This document shows positions 26,554-35,827 of a stretch of DNA of 64,000 nucleotides, in pieces (position 1 is the first letter of the stretch; each line of letters opens with the position of its first letter). Origin of the DNA: MWDV01 sp002070715. GTDB taxonomy: Bacteria > Verrucomicrobiota > Verrucomicrobiia > Limisphaerales > MWDV01. The stretch covers positions 60,006 to 124,005 of the forward strand of contig DAONTI010000009.1 of NCBI GenBank assembly GCA_035411585.1. Direction: 5' to 3'. A model generated the notes under the pieces. That model did no database searches. It was given only the letters and a program-made list of their open reading frames with translations, and was not told the DNA's origin. A program made the translations under genes and the position numbers.

Positions 26554-27585
26554 ATGGCGTTCAAAGATTTCCAGCCACCGGAGCAAGGCGTGCAGTTGTT
26601 GCAACGCTCGCTGGCGCGTGGCCGGCTGGCGCACGCGTATTTGTTCACGGGCCCGCAACTCGAGGGGTTGGAAACCCTGGCGCGCACTTTGGCCAAAACG
26701 GTGAACTGCCAGCATCAAACCTTCTCCGCTACCGACAATTCGGCCACAGACTGTTGCGATGCTTGTCTGTCGTGCCGGAAAATTGAGGCCGAAAACCACG
26801 GCGATATCCATTGGGTGCGACCGGAAACGAAGTTGCGAGACATTTCCATTGGTCAAATCCGCGAATTAAACCGTGAGATTCATCTGAAACCAAATGAAGC
26901 CGTCCACAAAGTGGCGGTGATCGTGGCTGCTGACCGCCTGAGGTCTGAGGCAGCCAATGCCTTTCTGAAAACGCTTGAGGAACCGCCTCCCAAGACGGTC
27001 CTCATCTTGTTGACCACGGATCCGTCGCGGTTGCTGGAGACGATCCGGTCGCGCTGCCTGCGGTTGAATTTCGGCGACGGAAGGCGATTGCCGGAGGGAG
27101 CATCCCAGAAATGGCTGGCGGAATTCAGCGCGCTGGCCACCACCGGACACCAGAGCCTGCTCAACCGGTATCGGATGCTGGACGCGTTGCTGCGGCAGTT
27201 GGCGGAGGCGAAGGAAGAGGTGGCCCAACATCTGACCGAGCGTTCTCCGCTGACGCGGTATCCGGAAACAGACGAAGACCTCCGTAAAAAGTGGGAAACC
27301 GAACTGACGGCGGCCATTGAAGAGGAATACCGGCGGCGCCGGAACGAGTTGCTGCTGCTTGTGGAGTGGTGGTTGCGGGATGTTTGGTTGCGGACCCTGC
27401 GGAGCGGCGGGGAATGTCTGGCTTTTCCGCAGTTGATCGGCACGGCGGACTTGGCTCAACGCCTGACGGCCGAACAGGCGCTCGAAAACGTGCGCCTGCT
27501 TGAGGACACCCAACAACTGCTCTACAACACTCCCATCCAGGAAGCGCTCGTCTTGGAAGTCGCGCTGCTGAAATTGCATCTCTGA
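26554..27585 (+). CDS. holB: DNA polymerase III subunit delta prime
   Basis: This clamp-loader subunit of the replicative polymerase has 343 residues. It shows the AAA+ layout of delta prime: QLLQRSLARGRLAHAYLFTGP, a zinc-binding cysteine group in CCDACLSCRK, IRELNREIHLKPNEAVHKVAVI, ANAFLKTLEEPPPKTVLILLT (the SRC-type box region) and LLETIRSRCLRLNF. The Walker A lysine is not conserved, as usual for delta prime. ATG 26554 follows an in-frame TTG at 26551. It precedes the O-antigen ligase gene by 27 bp and may be co-transcribed with it. Confidence 0.9.
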   Translation: MAFKDFQPPEQGVQLLQRSLARGRLAHAYLFTGPQLEGLETLARTLAKTVNCQHQTFSATDNSATDCCDACLSCRKIEAENHGDIHWVRPETKLRDISIGQIRELNREIHLKPNEAVHKVAVIVAADRLRSEAANAFLKTLEEPPPKTVLILLTTDPSRLLETIRSRCLRLNFGDGRRLPEGASQKWLAEFSALATTGHQSLLNRYRMLDALLRQLAEAKEEVAQHLTERSPLTRYPETDEDLRKKWETELTAAIEEEYRRRRNELLLLVEWWLRDVWLRTLRSGGECLAFPQLIGTADLAQRLTAEQALENVRLLEDTQQLLYNTPIQEALVLEVALLKLHL

Positions 27586-27612
27586 CGCCCCGGAGCCTCG
27601 CTCCCTTTTTCC

Positions 27613-29040
27613 ATGAGCAAATCCACCGCGTCCCCTTCCCCGAAAACGAAAGCGGTGGCGCACTGGTTGCCCCTGTTGGTCGGCGGATTTCTCGGATTGG
27701 CCCTGCTCAAATTTGGCAATGCCATCATCATGGAGAAATACATAACCTGGCCCCGGGACGGCTTTGAATGGCTGATCCGTCCGTGGCCGACGACGGTGGG
27801 GCATGTGCTTTTGATCATGATGGCGTTGGCCGGAGGTTGCGTCGCACGCTGGCGGCGCCCCTGTCCCCGCTGGCTGGCAATGCTTCCTCTCGCTTGGCTG
27901 GCTTGGCAATTCGTCGCCGCCACCGCCACAGTGGACACCGTTCTTACCGGGTTAACGCTGAAACATTTCGCAGCCTGCGCGCTTTGTTTTTATCTGGGTT
28001 ATTTTGCCTTGGACAACATGCCGGTTAGCGGTGGGTTTGGACGATTGATTTTACTGGCGATGATCGCCGTGATCGTTAACGGCGCGTACCAACGCCTGAT
28101 CGGACAGGCCGAAACCAGGACTTTTATACAAAATAACGAGCCAACGCATTGGCGGAACCTTCCTCCCGAGGAAACCGCCGAAATGGAGCGCGAAGGATTG
28201 CTGCTACGCACCCCGGATGGCTGGACGGCGAATCCAAGTCTCCTGAAGAAGGCGGAGAGTGACCGCATTAGTTCAACGTTGTTTTATCCAAACGCACTCG
28301 CCGGCGCCTTGCTACTCATGCTTCCGCCCTGCTTGGTCATGGTCGCCACCACTCGCCGGCTCACTCCTGCTGCCCGTGGTTTTGCGACTGGATTGATCGG
28401 ATTGGGCGGATTGGTCTGCCTGTACTGGTCGGGGTCAAAAGCCGGTTGGTTGCTGGCGCTGGGATTGGGCGGATTGGGTTTACTGCGTTCGCCGATCAAT
28501 CGCACCATCAAAATGGCAGTGGTCGTAGGCCTGTTGGTACTCGGACTGACAGGGTTTGCTGCGCGATACGCCGGCTTCTTCCAACGCGGAGCCACCAGTG
28601 TGGTGGCCAGGTTTGATTATTGGCAAGCGGCGCTCCAGACAGCGGTCGCCCACCCGCTGCGCGGCACTGGCCCGGGCACGTTTTTCCGGTCCTATCAACG
28701 CCTCAAAAAGCCGGAATCCGAAGTGGCGCGATTGGCCCACAATGATTATCTCCAACAAGCTTCGGACTCCGGTTGGCCCGGTTTTGCGCTGTATAGCACC
28801 TCGGTTTGGGGGATTTTGATCGTGGCGGGCCGACGGATTTGGCCAGCGGGGTCCGGGTTGCAGTTCGCCATCTGGTTGGGGGTGGTGGGTTGGGCCGGAC
28901 AGGGATTTGTGGAGTTTGGCCTGTACATCCCCGCCCTAGCCTGGCCCGCCTTTGTATGGCTGGGGTGGTTGTTGGCCACCCGCCCGGAAAACGCTTCGAC
29001 AAAACCGTCCGTTAACCCTAAACTCGACTCATATTCATGA
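27613..29040 (+). CDS. O-antigen ligase/polymerase family membrane protein
   Basis: A 475-residue polytopic inner-membrane protein with about 12 hydrophobic segments. The family signature is in the long periplasmic loop: HPLRGTGPGTFFRSYQRLK (about 350-368) followed by ARLAHNDYLQQASDSGWPG. This is the pattern of WaaL/Wzy-type ligases that join or polymerise lipid-linked glycans. Ligase and polymerase activities cannot be separated from sequence. No other glycan-assembly genes are nearby. It overlaps aroQ by 4 bp (ATGA), so the two are translationally coupled. Confidence 0.85.
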   Translation: MSKSTASPSPKTKAVAHWLPLLVGGFLGLALLKFGNAIIMEKYITWPRDGFEWLIRPWPTTVGHVLLIMMALAGGCVARWRRPCPRWLAMLPLAWLAWQFVAATATVDTVLTGLTLKHFAACALCFYLGYFALDNMPVSGGFGRLILLAMIAVIVNGAYQRLIGQAETRTFIQNNEPTHWRNLPPEETAEMEREGLLLRTPDGWTANPSLLKKAESDRISSTLFYPNALAGALLLMLPPCLVMVATTRRLTPAARGFATGLIGLGGLVCLYWSGSKAGWLLALGLGGLGLLRSPINRTIKMAVVVGLLVLGLTGFAARYAGFFQRGATSVVARFDYWQAALQTAVAHPLRGTGPGTFFRSYQRLKKPESEVARLAHNDYLQQASDSGWPGFALYSTSVWGILIVAGRRIWPAGSGLQFAIWLGVVGWAGQGFVEFGLYIPALAWPAFVWLGWLLATRPENASTKPSVNPKLDSYS

Positions 29041-29483
29041 AAATCCTGTTCCTGAATGGTCCGAATCTGAATCTGTTGGGCCAACGCGAGCCGCAGATTT
29101 ATGGCCGCACCACCTTGGCAGACATCGCGCGCCGGATTCGCGATGAAGCCCTCAAACGCGGCGTTAAAGTGGAATTTCAACAGACCAATGTGGAGGGAGA
29201 ATTGGTCACTTGGGTTCAGGAAGCTGCGGGAAAATTTGACGTCATCGTCCTAAACGCCGCCGCTTACACGCATACCAGCATCGCCTTACGGGACGCCATT
29301 ACCGCTGTCGGTCTGCCGGTTATCGAAATCCACCTGTCCAACATTCATGCCCGCGAGGAGTTCCGGCACCGCTCGTTGCTGGCGCCGGTTTGCAAAGGGC
29401 AAATTTCAGGTTTCGGCGCTTTTTCTTACATTTTGGGCTTGCAAGCCGCCATTAACGTTATCGAATCAAAATCCAGTGCGTAA
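29037..29483 (+). CDS. aroQ: 3-dehydroquinate dehydratase, type II
   Basis: This dodecameric cytoplasmic enzyme removes water from 3-dehydroquinate in the shikimate pathway. The 148-residue length is standard. Motifs include LNGPNLNLLGQREPQIYG with the catalytic Tyr near 24, the catalytic Arg nearby, NAAAYTHTSIALRDA, EIHLSNIHAREEFRH and GQISGFGAFSYILGLQA. Its start codon overlaps the stop of the O-antigen ligase gene. A promoter and then accB-accC follow; the aroQ-accB-accC order is known from several other bacterial groups. Confidence 0.95.
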   Translation: MKILFLNGPNLNLLGQREPQIYGRTTLADIARRIRDEALKRGVKVEFQQTNVEGELVTWVQEAAGKFDVIVLNAAAYTHTSIALRDAITAVGLPVIEIHLSNIHAREEFRHRSLLAPVCKGQISGFGAFSYILGLQAAINVIESKSSA

Positions 29484-29530
29484 GAGTGCCTGTTTTTGAT
29501 TGGATTTGGCTTGCTTGGGAAAAACAACCC

Positions 29531-29559
29531 TTGACAATTCCGGCCAAGGCCTCTAGCAT
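29531..29559 (+). promoter_or_regulatory. Sigma70-type promoter in front of accB
   Basis: TTGACA (29531-29536) is a perfect -35 box. Exactly 17 bp later comes TAGCAT (29554-29559), matching four of six -10 consensus bases including the key A2 and T6. It lies between aroQ and accB and would give an untranslated leader of about 105 nt before GTG 29670. It indicates that accB-accC can be transcribed apart from aroQ. Confidence 0.6.
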
Positions 29560-29669
29560 CCGAAAAAACCTACACGTCTTATTTTAGCCCAAAGTCGAGC
29601 GACTAATTTTTTGGTGGGTTTTTTGAGTAAGACCGGTGTCGAGTTGAGCTGGTCGGGATGAAATGATTT

Positions 29670-30155
29670 GTGGATCTAAAAGACATAAAGGCAATCATTG
29701 ACCTGATGAAGAAAAACTCCGTTTCCGAGTTTGAGATGGAGCGGGAGGATTTCAAGATCAGGTTGAAACGGGGCGCCGGCAGCAGTGGCGGCATGGTTGC
29801 TCATGACGACGCGGTGGTGGCGTATGCCCCGCCGTTGACTGCTTTGCCCCCAACGGGCAACCCCACTCCAGCCGCCCCGTCAACCGCCCCGGCGCCGGCC
29901 ACCCCGGCGGAACCCAGCGCAGAAATCAAGTCGCCGATGATCGGGACCTTTTACCGGGCACCTTCGCCCGAAAGCGCTCCGTATATCGAAGTGGGCGCTG
30001 AAGTCGGGCCGGACACGGTGGTTTGTATCATCGAAGCCATGAAGGTGATGAATGAAATCAAGGCGGAAACCCGGGGGGTTATCACCCAGATTCTCGTTGA
30101 GAACGCCAAACCGGTCGAATTCGGCCAAGCATTGTTTAAGCTCCGTCCCTTGTGA
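29670..30155 (+). CDS. accB: Biotin carboxyl carrier protein of acetyl-CoA carboxylase
   Basis: AccB carries biotin between the carboxylase and transferase parts of acetyl-CoA carboxylase, the first committed step of fatty-acid synthesis. The 161 residues have the N-terminal helix MDLKDIKAIIDLMKKNSVSE, an Ala/Pro linker, and the biotinyl domain SPMIGTFYRAPSPESAP with the biotinylated Lys in EAMKVMNE (near 124). Translation starts at GTG 29670, directly giving the family N-terminus. No better ATG is present. accC follows 70 bp downstream, and the promoter at 29531 serves both. Confidence 0.95.
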   Translation: MDLKDIKAIIDLMKKNSVSEFEMEREDFKIRLKRGAGSSGGMVAHDDAVVAYAPPLTALPPTGNPTPAAPSTAPAPATPAEPSAEIKSPMIGTFYRAPSPESAPYIEVGAEVGPDTVVCIIEAMKVMNEIKAETRGVITQILVENAKPVEFGQALFKLRPL

Positions 30156-30225
30156 GTCTCGATTCCGGGTGTAGCCCGCCCCGGCGGAAGCGCGCCCGCG
30201 TTGCAGCCCATTTGGAATCCACAGC

Positions 30226-31608
30226 ATGTTTGAGAAAGTCTTGGTGGCTAACCGCGGCGAAATCGCCGTGCGGATCATCCGTGCGTGCAAGGAATTGAAT
30301 GTCCGCACGGTGGCGGTTTATTCGGAAGCCGACGCCAACTCCATGCATGTCCAGATGGCCGACGAAGCCATTTGCATCGGCAAAGCTCCGGCCAGCGAGA
30401 GCTACCTGCGCATTGACCGGATCATCAGCGCGGCGGAGATCGCCGACGTGGACGCCATCCATCCGGGCTATGGATTTCTCTCTGAAAACGCCCACTTTGC
30501 CGATGTTTGCGATAGCTGTAACATCCGGTTTATCGGCCCCACCTCACGGGCGATGATGGCGTTGGAAGACAAAGCCGTGAGCCGGGCGTTGGCCAAAAAG
30601 GCTGGCGTGCCCGTGGCGCCGGGATCGGAAGACGTGGTGGAGAATGAACAGGATGCCCTCGCGATTGCCAAACGCATCGGCTATCCCGTCATGATCAAAG
30701 CCGTGGCCGGCGGCGGCGGGCGCGGCATGCGTCCGGTGCATAATGATATTTCCCTCGTCAAAGGCTATCACACCGCCCGCATGGAGGCGGAAAAGGCCTT
30801 TGGCAATTCCGGTGTTTACATCGAAAAATACATCGAAAACCCGCATCACATCGAATTCCAAATCTTGGCGGACCACAAGGGACACGTCATCCATCTCGGC
30901 GAGCGGGATTGCTCCATTCAGCGGCGCAACCAGAAGCTCATTGAGGAAACGCCTTCGCCGTTTATTGACGGCAAATACAAGAGCCTACGCAAGGAAATGG
31001 GCAAGGCGGCGGTCAAAATTGCTGAAATGGCGCACTACACCAACGCCGGCACCGTCGAGTTCATCGTGGACAACAAGGGCAAGTTCTACTTTCTGGAAGT
31101 CAACAAACGCATTCAAGTGGAACATCCCATCACCGAGGAAGTTACGGGGATTGATCTGGTGCGTTACCAGATCATGATCGCGATGGGCGAGCCGCTCAAG
31201 CACTCCCAGAGCGACATCCAGTTCAAAGGGCACGCCCTCGAATGCCGGATCAACGCCGAGGATCCGTTTGATGATTTCCGACCCAGCCCTGGTCGGATCG
31301 AAATGTATTACCAGCCCGGCGGCCGCGGCGTGCGGGTGGACACCCACGCCTACGCCGGGTACACGGTGCCGGCGCACTACGATTCGATGATCGGCAAACT
31401 CATCACCTACGGCCGCGACCGGCGCGAAGCCATGGACAAGATGAACCGCGCCCTTGGCGAGATGATGATTACCGGCCCCAAAACGACCATTTCGTTTCAA
31501 CAGGCCATCTTGCAGGATCCCAACTTCCGACGCGGCGTTTACTCAACGGGGTTTGTTGACCAACTGCTCACCGGCACCCGACGCGAGTTGATCCAAGAAA
31601 AAGCCTGA
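30226..31608 (+). CDS. accC: Acetyl-CoA carboxylase, biotin carboxylase subunit
   Basis: AccC uses ATP and bicarbonate to carboxylate biotin on AccB. The 460 residues are full length, starting MFEKVLVANRGEIAVRIIRA. Visible motifs are the glycine-rich ATP loop AVAGGGGRGMRPV, ERDCSIQRRNQKLIEETP, NAGTVEFIVD and FYFLEVNKRIQVEHPITEE. The usual family text is EVNTRxQVEH; here Lys replaces Thr (EVNKRIQVEH), while the catalytic Arg and Glu remain. The gene pairs with accB. AccA and AccD are not in the window. Confidence 0.96.
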   Translation: MFEKVLVANRGEIAVRIIRACKELNVRTVAVYSEADANSMHVQMADEAICIGKAPASESYLRIDRIISAAEIADVDAIHPGYGFLSENAHFADVCDSCNIRFIGPTSRAMMALEDKAVSRALAKKAGVPVAPGSEDVVENEQDALAIAKRIGYPVMIKAVAGGGGRGMRPVHNDISLVKGYHTARMEAEKAFGNSGVYIEKYIENPHHIEFQILADHKGHVIHLGERDCSIQRRNQKLIEETPSPFIDGKYKSLRKEMGKAAVKIAEMAHYTNAGTVEFIVDNKGKFYFLEVNKRIQVEHPITEEVTGIDLVRYQIMIAMGEPLKHSQSDIQFKGHALECRINAEDPFDDFRPSPGRIEMYYQPGGRGVRVDTHAYAGYTVPAHYDSMIGKLITYGRDRREAMDKMNRALGEMMITGPKTTISFQQAILQDPNFRRGVYSTGFVDQLLTGTRRELIQEKA

Positions 31609-31726
31609 CCGACGTCGCCCAGCCATCCCGGGCCGACGACAAAGCAATTGGCATTTCTGCCGGGGCACGCAATCCGATCTTCCTGCTCCCGGCGGGATCG
31701 CCCAGACGACCGGAAATACCCGTCGC

Positions 31727-32365
31727 TCAGTCGAGACGTTTGACCCGAATATTTTTGTAGCGGATCAAACTGCCGGGATCGTGCGCTTGCAGGGCAAAGG
31801 TGCCCTCTCCCAGCTTTCGTTCAAACGGCTTGCCGGGCAACGCGCCCTCCGGCTCGAAATACTGCAGCACAATTTTTCCATCCACCTTGACGGTGATCTT
31901 TGGTCCTTCGACGATGATTTCCTGCGTCCACCACTGCCGATCCCGCGACAGGGATTGGCTGACATTGACGATCCCGTACAGGCTGCCCGTCTTGATCCAA
32001 TCGCTGTGCGTGCAGTTGACCTGCGATTCAAATCCGGCGCGCGGCCAGTCGGTGGCCTGATATTTGGTGTGGAAATAAATTCCGCCATTGGCGTTGGGTT
32101 CGGTCATCACATCCACCTTGAGGTGAAAATTTTTGAAAGGCCGGCCGTCTCCCTCATAGAACAGATGACAACGCGGTCCGTGCGCGACAAACGCCCCATC
32201 CTCGATACGCCAGGTGTCTTGGTTTTCAGCGGCCTTCTTCCAGCCGTTGAACGTCCGACCATCCATCAGAGGCACAAAACCCGCTTCATCCTCCGCGAGG
32301 CCATGCAAATGGGGGGTGATAAAAGCGGCGCAAAGAATCAAACCAAAAGGCAGTGCTCGTTTCAT
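31727..32365 (-). CDS. Exported DUF1080 protein (3-keto-disaccharide hydrolase type)
   Basis: A 212-residue protein from ATG 32365 with a signal peptide (MKRALPFGLILCAAFITP ... GLAED). The mature part has the DUF1080 jelly-roll signature: FVPLMDGRTFNGWKKA, WRIEDGAFVAHGP, FKNFHLKVDVMTEPNANGGIYFHT, GFESQVNCTHSD and IRYKNIRVKRLD at the end. Some DUF1080 members cleave 3-keto-glycosides, and others are carbohydrate-binding. The family is much expanded in Verrucomicrobiota and Planctomycetota. It is convergent with accC. Confidence 0.92.
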   Translation of the reverse strand: MKRALPFGLILCAAFITPHLHGLAEDEAGFVPLMDGRTFNGWKKAAENQDTWRIEDGAFVAHGPRCHLFYEGDGRPFKNFHLKVDVMTEPNANGGIYFHTKYQATDWPRAGFESQVNCTHSDWIKTGSLYGIVNVSQSLSRDRQWWTQEIIVEGPKITVKVDGKIVLQYFEPEGALPGKPFERKLGEGTFALQAHDPGSLIRYKNIRVKRLD

Positions 32366-32566
32366 AAGTTGGAAACTAAGCGCGCCTTTTCCACAAGCAA
32401 GCCCAAAAATTTTCCTCCCGATTTTCGTTCCACCGGAGGTTCCGACCCCGCCCTCCTTCAACTGCAGCACGTCTTTGATTCCAGTTGGCGTGCGTTACCA
32501 AGACGACGGAGCGTGGCACTTGCATCCCCATCTCAGTTGCATGGACTGAGCTGGATAATACCGCCG

Positions 32567-33463
32567 TTACGGGTGCGAGGCGGACGCTTCGCTCGACGGC
32601 TCGGCAGATGGCATTGAAGCGTCGTCCGGCGGGCGGGGCGGAGGGAGATCATTCTCGGTGAATCGGCGCTGGCCTCCTCGGACCACGATTTCTCCTGCCT
32701 CGTTCAAGTGCAATTTCGGGCGACTGCCGATAATGTCGTAAATCTGCCGGAGCAAAATATCGCCATCCGGGCTGATAACCACGTAAGCACAAGACGCCCG
32801 GCCTTGCTGGAAGAGCAGGTGCAGATTGGAGCGGCGATCCAGTTGCGGTTCGGGCTTTCCGAACGACACAATCGAACCAATGGCCATCACCCGGATGATC
32901 CGGGTTTCCGTGGCGTCGGTCAGCCGCAGATAAAGTCGCAAGTCGCGTTTAAGATAGTTGGCTTCCTGCAGGATATATTTCCGCACCTCCGGGGCGCCGT
33001 TGATACTGGTGCCGGGCACGCCAAATTCCCGTTCCCACACCCGCGAGCCGCTGATGACATCGAAGGGCACCGGCTCGCTGCTGAATTGCCGGTCCCAGGC
33101 GGCGATCCGCACGGTAGCTTGAATGCGATAACTGCCCTGCCGGGTGAGATTGAAATGCGGCGCGAGATCCAGCCGGCGGGTGCCGCGTTGGGCGTTCTTG
33201 AGCGTGAACTCCCCGCGTACCGGCACGTCACTAATTTGATGCACCGCCCCGCCGTCCCGGGCCTCCACCGACATCACCAACCACTCGTCATCGGCGCCCA
33301 ATTGCAGGGTCTGTCCCGAGTGATTGACCACCCGCACCGCCACCGGCAGCGATTCCCCCGGCAGAAATTGGCGCTGTTCCAACACCACTTCCACCGTCAC
33401 CTGCGCGCAGACCGCAATCGCCGTCACGATCCCGAAGGCCAGCCCGACAAAAATCGTTCGCAT
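32567..33463 (-). CDS. Exported beta-rich protein of unknown function
   Basis: A 298-residue protein from ATG 33463, with a signal peptide (MRTIFVGLAFGIVTAIAVCA, cut before QVT). The N-terminal half looks like an immunoglobulin-like domain: VEVVLEQRQFLPGESLPVAVRVVNHSGQTLQLG. The remainder is beta-rich, and the tail is acidic and Pro/Ser-rich. No enzyme motif is seen. Similar exported proteins occur in verrucomicrobial genomes without assigned function. It is a single gene; upstream lies the 489-bp regulatory gap before the AsnC gene. Confidence 0.7.
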   Translation of the reverse strand: MRTIFVGLAFGIVTAIAVCAQVTVEVVLEQRQFLPGESLPVAVRVVNHSGQTLQLGADDEWLVMSVEARDGGAVHQISDVPVRGEFTLKNAQRGTRRLDLAPHFNLTRQGSYRIQATVRIAAWDRQFSSEPVPFDVISGSRVWEREFGVPGTSINGAPEVRKYILQEANYLKRDLRLYLRLTDATETRIIRVMAIGSIVSFGKPEPQLDRRSNLHLLFQQGRASCAYVVISPDGDILLRQIYDIIGSRPKLHLNEAGEIVVRGGQRRFTENDLPPPRPPDDASMPSAEPSSEASASHP

Positions 33464-33790
33464 AACGTCACTGTAAAACCGCCGCCCGCCGTGGCAAGCG
33501 ACAAACGCGCGGCAAACCTGTCTGCCCACCCCGGGGAGGCGGCATTTATCCGGGATTCGGAGGACAGGACCGCCTTGCGCCAAATCTGAAGCGCGATCTT
33601 ACGGCGATCGCTCCCGGAGATCCATTGAACTCGCGCCCCACCTGTGGCCGCCAAGGAGGGTGGAGAACGGGTATTTTACTTTCCCCCAACTAAACGCCGC
33701 CTCGGTGGTTTTTGACCTCCGGCCAGCGCATTAATCCGGCATCTTCAAATTTTTCCAGTCTTTCCCATTTCTCTAGGGCCCGGCAAAACT

Positions 33791-33808
33791 TTGTTGCAGG
33801 TGCAACAA
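33791..33808. promoter_or_regulatory. 18-bp palindrome, candidate operator
   Basis: TTGTTGCA and TGCAACAA are perfect mirror arms separated by GG. The site lies 145 bp before the start of the AsnC-family regulator gene, in a 489-bp gap shared with the divergent exported-protein gene. Its size and symmetry fit a dimeric regulator's operator. The AsnC protein itself is the obvious but unproven candidate for binding. The rest of the gap shows no supported gene. Confidence 0.45.
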
Positions 33809-33952
33809 GAAATTGATGCAGTGTGAAGGCCGAGCTCGGGTTGGCTGCTTCCTCGGCTCGACTGTCGGCCAGAATTCCAGCTAGACGCCTTGGGTGGGGG
33901 TGGATAGTGTTTGCCGCTCCCTGACGACACGATCGTCGTTGGGCGAAGGATT

Positions 33953-34432
33953 ATGGATGAATTGTTGAAAATTCTGGAGGCCAACGCGCTCGAATCGCGC
34001 GAGGCCATCGCCCGAATGCTGAATCTGCCGCGCGCGGAGGTGGACCGGCGCATCGCCGAATACGAGCGTACCGGCGTCATCCGCGGTTATCATACGCTCC
34101 TGAACGAGAACCAGGTGGATCCCGACCGGATCACCGCCGTGATTGAGGTCAAAATCTCCCTGCAACGCGGGAGCGGATTTGATGCCCTGGCGCATCGCAT
34201 CAGCCAGTTTCCCGAAGTCCGTTCCGCGTATTTGGTGAGCGGGACGTATGACCTGCTGTTATTCGTTGAGGGCCGCAACCTCCGGCAGGTTGCCGCATTT
34301 GTCAGCGAACACTTGGCGACGCTGGAGGGGGTCGTTTCCATCGTCACGCATTTCCGCATCAAAACCTACAAGCATTGGGGCGTTCTCATGCACGCCGAGC
34401 AATCTCATGACCGACTCCCTGTTGCTCCGTGA
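33953..34432 (+). CDS. Lrp/AsnC family transcriptional regulator
   Basis: A 159-residue DNA-binding regulator from ATG 33953. Residues 1-50 form a helix-turn-helix (LEANALESREAIARMLNLP then EVDRRIAEYERTGVIRGY). The rest is the ligand-binding RAM domain: AVIEVKISLQRGSGFDALA, FPEVRSAYLVSGTYDLLLFVEG and VSIVTHFRIKTYKHWGVL. Lrp/AsnC proteins sense amino acids and commonly regulate the neighbouring metabolic gene. Its end overlaps the aminotransferase gene by 26 bp, which argues that the two form an operon and that the aminotransferase is a likely target. Confidence 0.9.
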   Translation: MDELLKILEANALESREAIARMLNLPRAEVDRRIAEYERTGVIRGYHTLLNENQVDPDRITAVIEVKISLQRGSGFDALAHRISQFPEVRSAYLVSGTYDLLLFVEGRNLRQVAAFVSEHLATLEGVVSIVTHFRIKTYKHWGVLMHAEQSHDRLPVAP

Positions 34433-35582
34433 CCGGCTCGCGCGCCCCGTGCGCGATATTCCGCGCTCCGGCATTCGTGATTTCTTCGACATCGTCAGCA
34501 CGATGAAGGACGTAATCAGTCTGGGCATCGGCGAGCCGGACTTTGACACCCCCTGGCATATCCGGGAAAGCGCCATCTTCGCGCTGGAACAGGGGGTGAC
34601 GCATTACACCAGCAACCTGGGCTATCTCGAACTCCGTCAGGCTCTCAGCCAATACGTCCACAAAAACTTCGGCGCCGCCTACGATCCCGAGAACGAAGTT
34701 CTCGTCACCGTCGGCGTGAGTGAAGCACTGGACATCGCGCTCCGGGCGCTGCTCAACCCGGGGGATGAAGTCCTGTTCCACGAACCGTGCTACGTGTCGT
34801 ATCGCGCCACGGTCTTGTTCGCGCATGGCATCCCGGTGGCGGTGGAGACCAAGGCGGAAAACGGGTTCCGCCTCACGCGCGCGATGCTGGAGGCGAAAGT
34901 ATCCCCGCGGACCAAGGTGTTGATGTTGAATTTTCCCAACAATCCCACCGGCGCGGTGATGCTCCGGTCGGATTTGGAAGACATCGCGGCGTTTGTGCGC
35001 GAGCACGACCTTCTAGTCATCACCGATGAAATTTACGCGGAACTGACGTATGACAACCCGCACACCAGCATCGTGAGCCTGCCGGGCATGCGGGAGCGCA
35101 CCCTCTTTCTGCACGGCTTCTCCAAGGCATGGGCGATGACCGGTTTTCGTCTGGGCTACGCTTGCGGTCCGGCGGAGTTGATTGATGCGATGATGCGGGT
35201 GCATCAATACACCATGCTTTGCGCCTCGTCCGTGGCGCAAAAGGCCGCCCTTGAAGCCATCACGCGCCGGGAAGCGGACGTGGGCGAGATGGTAGCCGAA
35301 TATCGGCGGCGGCGGAATTACATGGTCAACTCGTTCGCCGAAATGGGGATTGCGTGTCACCGGCCTTTGGGCGCGTTTTACGCGTTTCCCAGCATTGCCC
35401 AGTTTGGGTTGTCGTCCAAAGATTTCGCGATGCGCCTGTTGCAGGAGGAAAAAGTGGCCGCAGTGCCGGGCACGGCTTTCGGGGCGTGCGGCGAAGGTTT
35501 TCTTCGCTGCGCTTACGCCACCAGTCTGGCCAACATCGAAGAGGCGATGGTCCGTTTGAAGCGGTTCATCAGCCGGCTATAA
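34407..35582 (+). CDS. Class I/II pyridoxal-phosphate aminotransferase
   Basis: A 391-residue fold-type I aminotransferase from ATG 34407. Motifs are VISLGIGEPDFDTPWHI, HYTSNLGYLELRQALS, VGVSEALDIALRAL, LNFPNNPTGAVM, ITDEIYAELTYD, the PLP lysine in FLHGFSKAWAMTGFRLGYA (near 239) and the carboxylate-binding Arg in FLRCAYATS. It resembles PatA/aspartate-type enzymes acting on aromatic or aliphatic amino acids, but the exact substrate cannot be assigned. Translation probably couples to the overlapping AsnC gene. Confidence 0.93.
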   Translation: MTDSLLLRDRLARPVRDIPRSGIRDFFDIVSTMKDVISLGIGEPDFDTPWHIRESAIFALEQGVTHYTSNLGYLELRQALSQYVHKNFGAAYDPENEVLVTVGVSEALDIALRALLNPGDEVLFHEPCYVSYRATVLFAHGIPVAVETKAENGFRLTRAMLEAKVSPRTKVLMLNFPNNPTGAVMLRSDLEDIAAFVREHDLLVITDEIYAELTYDNPHTSIVSLPGMRERTLFLHGFSKAWAMTGFRLGYACGPAELIDAMMRVHQYTMLCASSVAQKAALEAITRREADVGEMVAEYRRRRNYMVNSFAEMGIACHRPLGAFYAFPSIAQFGLSSKDFAMRLLQEEKVAAVPGTAFGACGEGFLRCAYATSLANIEEAMVRLKRFISRL

Positions 35583-35827
35583 CCCACAGGCGATCCCCGA
35601 CTTGATCACCCGCCTTCCCGGCGGCGGCCACGATTTCATTTAACAGCGGTTATGAACGCCAATTTCGGGTGGGTGATGATCCACCGACTGACGGCAGTGC
35701 GACGATAAATTGTGTGAAATGCCCGGAAAGAATGCCGCCGGATTCAGGCGGCTCGTCGTCGGCATTGTCCCAGCACAATCGGGATTCCCGCTTGGGTCGC
35801 AGGTCCGGGTCGGCCATACTGCGTCCG

